Part shown: positions 58,966-64,000 of the stretch, in pieces
How the letters are laid out: each line of letters starts with the position of its first letter
Position numbering within the stretch: position 1 is the stretch's first letter
Origin: Kitagawia praeruptora
Lineage: Eukaryota; Streptophyta; Magnoliopsida; Apiales; Apiaceae
Direction: 5' to 3'
Length of the DNA: 64,000 nucleotides
NCBI GenBank assembly: GCA_037693485.1
Contig: CM075350.1
Location: 59,190,001-59,254,000, forward strand
Notes under the pieces: model-generated
What the model saw: only the letters and a program-made list of their open reading frames with translations
What the model was told of the DNA's origin: nothing
Databases searched by the model: none
Program-made: the position numbers and the translations under genes

Positions 58966-59032
58966 GGAACTTCCCAGGGGGTCACCCATCCCAGATTTGC
59001 TCTAGCCCAAGCACGCTTAACCTCGGAGTTTC
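58966..59032 (-). repeat. 5S rRNA-derived segment, copy 2
   Basis: Inverted partner of copy 1, with CCCCCTGGGAAGTTCC followed by CTTTTTCC on the minus strand. It has CAAATCT where copy 1 has CAATTCT. Confidence 0.85.
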
Positions 59033-59610
59033 GATTCGCAACAACCCGCTCGGCCAGGAATGCCACATCTGTTAACTTTAGCAACCGTTCATATATGAAT
59101 GTGAAATGAATTCCGCTCATATTTCAATATTTTTTTAAGTAATAATATTTTAAATTATTTATTTATAATTATTGCTTCAAAATTCGAAAAAAAACATCAA
59201 ATTTTGTTTTAAATTATTTCGAATTTTAGTTAAAAACCTCGGAATTTTTTTTCCCATTTTTCTCGAATTTTAAATTAATTATCAGGAATGAAATATAATT
59301 TATGCCTTTTTTCGATTTTTAAATGCAAATTTTGTCAAGTTTTAAAATAAAATTTTGGGAAAAAAATATTTTTTTTCATTTTTCTCGAATTTTACATTTA
59401 ACAATTGAAATAAATTGTAACTTGATCATTTTCAAAATTTTATAATCAGGACATAAATAATAATAAAAAATTACTGCCATCCGCAACGCCTCATTGCGGC
59501 AGGGGGGAGTCCAGTAGCTTTTCTCTCTCCTCCCTGCCGCAATGAGACCTTGCGGACGACAGTAATTTTTTATTATTATTTTTTTCCTGATTATAAAAAT
59601 TGGAAAAATG

Positions 59611-59925
59611 ATAAAATTACAATTTATTTCAATTGTTAAATGTAAAATTCGAGAAAAATGAAAAAAAATATTGCTTCAAAATTCGAAAAAAAACATCAAA
59701 TTTTGTTTTAAATTAATCCTTTCTTTCGAATTTTAGTTAAAAACCTCGGAATTTTTTTTCCCATTTTTCTCGAATTTTAAATTAATTATCAGGAATGAAA
59801 TATAATTTATGCCTTTATTCGATTTTTAAATGCAAATTTTGTCAAGTTTTAAAATAAAATTTTGGGAAAAAAAATATTTTTCATTTTTCTCGAATTTTAC
59901 ATTTAACAATTGAAATAAAATAAAA
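59611..59925. repeat. Core-deleted palindrome
   Basis: It has the outer arm sequences of the 5S-bearing palindromes (ATTTCAATTGTTAAATG on the left; ACATTTAACAATTGAAAT on the right) but the arms meet without the 5S segment. This fits deletion of the centre of such a palindrome. Confidence 0.75.
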
Positions 59926-60164
59926 TTCTATTCCAAAATTTACAAAAAAATTCTTTTTCATTTGAATTCACCTAAAAATATTTATTTAATCGAATAAATG
60001 TTGAAAATATATAATATTTTAATTGAATTAGAGATAATACAAAATATTTAGAATAAACATGAAAAGAAAATTTTAATTCATTAATAATATTTTTGGATGG
60101 GGGAAAACATGAAAATACAATTTTTATTTAAAACAATTTCTTCGAGCCCTCCTTCTTCTTCCGT

Positions 60165-60359
60165 CTACGGATGTTCATCTCCATGCCCGTACAATTTCCT
60201 CAAATAGGAAATCTCCATGTTTCTCTCTTTCAAGGCTTCTTCGAGTTCTTCGACTTTTACCTCCAAATCTACAACTTTATCTTCAAGAAGCATGATTTCT
60301 CTCTTGGCTTCTACCAATTTTGATTTTAAACTAGCATTCTTCTCATTTTTTGAATCCAT
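60165..60359 (-). CDS. Small coiled-coil protein
   Basis: 64 residues starting MDSKNEKNASLKSKLVEAKR. From residue ~10 to 55 leucines, valines and isoleucines fall at heptad-like spacing among Glu/Lys (MLLEDKVVDLEVKVEELEEA), predicting one continuous coiled coil; it ends YGHGDEHP. No zinc or catalytic motif. On the minus strand TATAAATA lies about 80 bp before the ATG (60438-60445) with a pyrimidine-rich leader, and AAATAAAAA follows the stop: a compact complete transcription unit. It lies between two palindromes and is transcribed in the same direction as the FAR1 transposase gene. No known family; a dimerising accessory factor is a guess. Confidence 0.6.
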   Translation of the reverse strand: MDSKNEKNASLKSKLVEAKREIMLLEDKVVDLEVKVEELEEALKERNMEISYLRKLYGHGDEHP

Positions 60360-60437
60360 GATAAGAAAAATTTTAGGTTTCTAGAGAGAAAAATGAGAAG
60401 AAGATTAGAATATGAAATTTTAGGTTGAGGGTGTGAG

Positions 60438-60445
60438 TATTTATA
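60438..60445 (-). promoter_or_regulatory. TATA box of the coiled-coil gene
   Basis: TATAAATA on the minus strand, about 80 bp upstream of the ATG at 60359. Confidence 0.6.
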
Positions 60446-61154
60446 GAGAAAATATTTCAAATTAAAATTTTTTCAACATTAAAATTCAAAATAAAATTTA
60501 ATGTATCTTGAAAATAACATTTGAATTTTTGGGAATGTAAGTTGAACATATGGAAGACTGTGTAAAACTGGTAGGAGTTCCCTGCCGCAAAGAGTCATTG
60601 CGGCAGTAATACAACAGCATGACATCAGTTTGGCGTCAGTTTCTTCACTGCCGCAATGAGGCCTTGCGGATTCTTCACTACCGCAATGAGGCCTTGCGGA
60701 TGCCAATAATTTTTTTTTATTATTTATTTCCTTATATTAATAATTGGAAAAATAATAAAATTACAATTTATTTCAATTGTTAAATGTAAAATTCGAGAAA
60801 AATGACAAAAAATATTTTTTTCCCCCAAATTTTATTTTAAAACTTGACAAAATTTGCATTTAAAAATCGAAAAAAGGCATAAATTATATTTTATTCCTAA
60901 TGAGCTTTTTTAAAATTAGAGAAAAGTGGGAAAAAAAAATTCCAGTTTTTCAATTTAAAATTCGAAAGAAAGGATTAATTTAAAAAAATTGATGTTTTTT
61001 TCGAATTTTAAAGCAATAATTATAAATAAATAATTTAAAATATTATTACTTAAAAAATATTGAAATATGAGCGGAATTCATTTCGGATTCATATATGAAC
61101 GGTTGCTAAAGTTGACAGATGTGGCATTCCTGGCCGAGCGGGTTGTTGCGAATC

Positions 61155-61220
61155 GAAACTCCGATGTTAAGCGTGCTTGGGCTAGAGCAATTCTGGGATG
61201 GGTGACCCCTGGGAAGTTCC
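61155..61220 (+). repeat. 5S rRNA-derived segment, copy 3
   Basis: As copy 1, with CCGATGTTAAGCG in place of CCGAGGTTAAGCG; followed by CTTTTTC. Confidence 0.85.
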
Positions 61221-61386
61221 CTTTTTCTAATTTATTTTTTTTTAATTTTGTATAAAAAAATTAGATAAATTTGTTTTAAACTTATATTTTAATCCAAATG
61301 TCCCAAGAAAAATTAATTTAATAGATTCAGAAAAATTAGATAATAATTTTTTTGAGCAAACTTAAAAACAAAAAAATTGGAAAAAG

Positions 61387-61453
61387 GGAACTTCCCAGGG
61401 GGTCACCCATCCCAGATTTGCTCTAGCCCAAGCACGCTTAACCTCGGAGTTTC
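61387..61453 (-). repeat. 5S rRNA-derived segment, copy 4
   Basis: Inverted partner of copy 3; the minus-strand segment is followed by a CTTTTTCC run. Confidence 0.85.
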
Positions 61454-61898
61454 GATTGGCAACAACCCGCTCGGCCAGGAATGCCACATCTGTCAACTTT
61501 AGCAACCGTTCATATATGAATGCGAAATGAATTCCGCTCATATTTCAATATTTTTTTAAGTAATAATATTTTAAATTATTTATTTATAATTATTGCTTCA
61601 AAATTCGAAAAAAAACATCAAATTTTGTTTTAAATTATTTCGAATTTTAGTTAAAAACCTCGGAATTTTTTTTCCCATTTTTCTCGAATTTTAAATTAAT
61701 TATCAGGAATGAAATATAATTTATGCCTTTTTTCGATTTTTAAATGCAAATTTTGTCAAGTTTTAAAATAAAATTTGGGAAAAAAATATTTTTTTTTCAT
61801 TTTTCTCGAATTTTACATTTAACAATTGAAATAAATTGTAACTTGATCATTTTCAAAATTTTATAATCAGGACATAAATAATAATAAAAAATTATTGA

Positions 61899-62045
61899 CA
61901 TCCGCAACGCCTCATTGCGGCAGGGGGGAGTCCAGTAGCTTTTCTCTCTCCTCCCCTGTTTTCCCCTGCCCACAGGGGAAAACAGGGGAGGAGAGAGAAA
62001 AGCTACTGGACTCCTCCCTGCCGCAATGAGGCGTTGCGGATAGGC
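61899..62045. repeat. Near-perfect hairpin with CCGCAAT ends
   Basis: Two ~65-bp arms (AGTCCAGTAGCTTTTCTCTC on the left, mirrored on the right) meet at CCCCTGCCCACAGGGG near 61970; outer ends are TCCGCAACGCCTCATTGCGG and its mirror. The left-arm sequence also occurs alone at 59500-59535. Confidence 0.9.
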
Positions 62046-62147
62046 ACATCCTTACCGCAAGGCCTCCTTGCGGATAGACACATTTTTTTTTCTCCATATT
62101 AAAATTTGGAAATTGATAAAATTCCAATTTATTTCTATAGTTAAATA

Positions 62148-64000
62148 TTAAATTCTAGATAAAATACCACTTTTATATCTTGCCGCTTTCTTTCGTCCCT
62201 TAGTTTGTGACATTGGAGGATCGAATATCGGATCATGATCCCAATCTTCTTGAGGAAACGACTCGTTCATTTGTTCGATCTTATCTTCTTGTGGAAAAGC
62301 AATTTCCACGTGACACCTCTCTCGCTCAATCAAGTTCATCACGTAGTTGAAACGTGGGACGGAACAACTACCAACAGCGCCTAAATTTTGAAATGATTTG
62401 CACAATGCACTATACCTTGATGCTTGTGATTCACCAACATTACCAAGAACGGGAGGGGTATAAGGTAGAGGTCCGGCAATTTTGTTGCCATTTTTTGTCC
62501 ACCTAGACATGATGTAATCATTCGGTATACGTATTTTTTGTTTCATGTCTAGGTAACGGATCATGTGTTTACAAATCATCCCGGAATGTTCAAATTGCAT
62601 ACAAACACATTCAATCCGTCCATCAATATGGGCCGTCAACGGATAGCTTCTTCTACGATCCTCCGGCACGGTAGACTTCTCAACCACGAACATTTTAAAT
62701 AAATGACATCCACCTTTAGTTTTCGTCACGACATAAGATGTACTTTTTAGAAGCTCCTTTTGAAAACGCCTAAACATCTCTTTCGTGTAAATTTCGGATG
62801 CATGAATTTCCAAGGATGATTGCAATACTAGTCTCCTTTCCCTTTCTTCGCTCTCGTAGTCACTTTTAACCTCCCTAAGATATTGTGTCTCCAAAGCCTT
62901 TTGGGAATTCTCAATGAATTCTTTCAAACCGGTAGATGCTTGCACATATTCATCAAAAAATGCATTCATTGATTCGCTTCTAGAGGTAGTGGTCATACCG
63001 GCGGCAAAATGCGACTTTGTGTAAGCACCAATCCATTGATGTCTAATGCGATACATTTCATTTAACCAAACATGATCCTCAAGTTTGTACTTCTCGACCA
63101 ATTCCTCCCATCTACCTTCAAATTCCGTGGGAGACAATGACTTGTACACACATGCATTAAAATCTGTTTTGAATTCCGGATATTTGTTGTACAAACTAGA
63201 TAACTTCTCGGGAAATTTACTACTTATATGCCATGTACAATAAAAGTGATTTGTTTCGGGCATAACCGTGGCAATAGCATTTCCCAAAGCAATGTCTTGA
63301 TCGGTAATTATTGTAGTGGGAGGTTTGTTGTCAACGGCTTCCAACCAAGTTTTTAAAACCCATTGATAAGAAGTCTCGGTCTCATCTCTCATGAGTGCAA
63401 ATCCAAACAAAATATTTTGGTAATGGTGGTTCACCCCCGTAATAGGTATGAAAGGCATACAATACCTATTCGTTCGATAAGTTGAGTCGAACGTCACCAC
63501 ATCACCAAAATTCTTGTAAGCGTTCATGCATCGAGGATCAACCCACACCAAACCTTTAACACGATTCTCGTTATCCACATCCACTCGATAGAAGAAATGA
63601 CCGAACGCATTCTCTTGTTGTAACTTTCGTAACAAGACCAAGCCACACTCCGCATCACCGGAATCAAACACTCGGTGCCGGATATCCCGTATGACATTAC
63701 GTACATCTTGATTAGAAAACCCTAAATTTTCAATGCCTCCACATGTCTCACCAAGATATTTCATCACTTTACTCGTCTCGATCCCCGATTTGTTAAACAA
63801 CTCAATCAATGATCGGGTGATCGGATCGATGTTGCGTGATGTTTGAAAAAATTGTCGCTTATCCGGTGTTACCATGGAATGATTATGTTTCAAATCAACC
63901 AAAGTTACCTTCCATTTGTTTACATTAACTAGGTGACATACGTACATTCGAGCACGACAATTCGTTCGTGGATCTACATCCCTAATGCGTCGTTTTCCTT
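62148..64000 (-). CDS. FAR1-type MULE transposase (5' end outside window)
   Basis: Open from 62148 to the window edge; at least 599 residues follow the ATG at 63947 and the frame continues upstream (RIRDVDPRTNCRARMYVCH), the C-terminal part of a FAR1 zinc-binding domain, so the true start is beyond 64000. Numbered from that ATG: MULE/RNase H-like transposase with Asp154 (VVTFDSTYRTN) and Asp216 (TIITDQDIA), HFYCTWHIS at 235-242, TSRSESMNAFF near 321-331 as the likely region of the third acid, and a SWIM finger C447-x-C449...C459-x-H461. No stop or frameshift. The C-terminal tail is short and basic (KGRKKAARYKSG). Host FRS genes share this architecture, so a domesticated gene is possible; the surrounding repeats favour a transposon copy. 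Confidence 0.88.
   Translation of the reverse strand, partial: GKRRIRDVDPRTNCRARMYVCHLVNVNKWKVTLVDLKHNHSMVTPDKRQFFQTSRNIDPITRSLIELFNKSGIETSKVMKYLGETCGGIENLGFSNQDVRNVIRDIRHRVFDSGDAECGLVLLRKLQQENAFGHFFYRVDVDNENRVKGLVWVDPRCMNAYKNFGDVVTFDSTYRTNRYCMPFIPITGVNHHYQNILFGFALMRDETETSYQWVLKTWLEAVDNKPPTTIITDQDIALGNAIATVMPETNHFYCTWHISSKFPEKLSSLYNKYPEFKTDFNACVYKSLSPTEFEGRWEELVEKYKLEDHVWLNEMYRIRHQWIGAYTKSHFAAGMTTTSRSESMNAFFDEYVQASTGLKEFIENSQKALETQYLREVKSDYESEERERRLVLQSSLEIHASEIYTKEMFRRFQKELLKSTSYVVTKTKGGCHLFKMFVVEKSTVPEDRRRSYPLTAHIDGRIECVCMQFEHSGMICKHMIRYLDMKQKIRIPNDYIMSRWTKNGNKIAGPLPYTPPVLGNVGESQASRYSALCKSFQNLGAVGSCSVPRFNYVMNLIERERCHVEIAFPQEDKIEQMNESFPQEDWDHDPIFDPPMSQTKGRKKAARYKSGILSRI

Larger units (their letters stand above)
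58380..59440. repeat. Palindrome 1 with paired 5S-derived segments
   Basis: Arms of about 480 bp are inverted around a ~90-bp spacer near 58880 (AGCGGAATTCATTTCGGATT near 58650 is mirrored near 59110; GTTAAATGTAAAATTCGAGA near 58410 is mirrored near 59385). Each arm carries one 5S-like segment. Confidence 0.88.
58315..60164. other. Non-coding palindrome region between the facing genes (left half)
   Basis: It contains the first 5S-bearing palindrome (58380-59440) and a palindrome lacking its core (59611-59925); short CCGCAAT palindromes at about 59476 and 59544. No gene is seen; apparent frames run over the 5S-derived segments. Confidence 0.7.
60755..61835. repeat. Palindrome 2 with paired 5S-derived segments
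   Basis: Near-copy of 58380-59440 in the same orientation, again with two inverted arms. The arms match palindrome 1 almost base for base over long stretches, so the two arose by recent duplication. Confidence 0.88.
59476..62075. repeat. Dispersed CCGCAAT...TTGCGG short palindromes (right cluster)
   Basis: Copies of the type CTGCCGCAATGAGGCCTTGCGG lie near 59478, 59546, 60585, 60650, 60679, 61905, 62020 and 62055, at the edges of the large palindromes. Arms are kept (CCGCAA/TTGCGG) while the 6-8 bp centre varies. Confidence 0.85.

Overview
This window looks like intergenic, transposon-rich DNA from a large eudicot nuclear genome. The evidence is AT-rich spacers, GT-AG introns, plant Ty1/copia and Ty3/gypsy elements primed by initiator-Met tRNA, TRIMs, Stowaway/Tourist/hAT MITEs and plant-only families (GRAS, plant mobile domain, FAR1). 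Repeat style loosely suggests an asterid, but the species cannot be fixed from sequence alone. The only intact ordinary host gene I can defend is a six-exon sirohydrochlorin ferrochelatase gene (SIRB) on the minus strand at 15908-17890. It is flanked by two decayed GRAS-family pseudogenes (8965-11749 and about 14678-15806).

Layout. 1-6765: 5' LTR, leader, an extra acidic ORF and gag-protease-partial RT of a Tekay-like gypsy element cut off inside RT. 8965-11749: GRAS pseudogene split by a 1,045-bp TRIM with exact 5-bp target duplication. 11864-13573: a second TRIM whose LTR carries a MULE-type MITE. 14161-14403: Stowaway. 15908-17890: SIRB. 19667-38723: a minus-strand copia element (A) whose 5' LTR was split by a younger SIRE-like copia element (B, 26811-38418). 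B carries gag, pol, two overlapping frames in the 'envelope' position, and a small gene on the opposite strand with its own promoter-like and 3'-end-like sequence. 38889-39538: hAT MITE. 39663-45496: old degraded copia element (C) holding a 1,981-bp solo LTR. 45959-48410: two strongly palindromic foldback elements. 49930-52621: nested MITEs.

52787-64000 (runs off the window) is the most unusual part. Two convergent genes face each other: a ten-exon plant-mobile-domain gene ending in a DUF8039-like domain (plus strand), and a FAR1/MULE transposase with SWIM finger (minus strand, open at the window edge). Between them lie a small TATA-driven coiled-coil gene, three large palindromes (two carrying paired 5S-rRNA-derived segments with pol III-type internal promoter boxes and T-runs) and many copies of a short CCGCAAT...TTGCGG palindrome. 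The same short palindrome also occurs upstream of the plant-mobile-domain gene. The arrangement resembles MuDR's convergent mudrA/mudrB and may be one large Mutator-like element; the right end is outside the window, so this is inference.

Exon coordinates, target duplications and LTR limits were read by eye from the sequence; family names rest on motifs I recognise, not on database searches.
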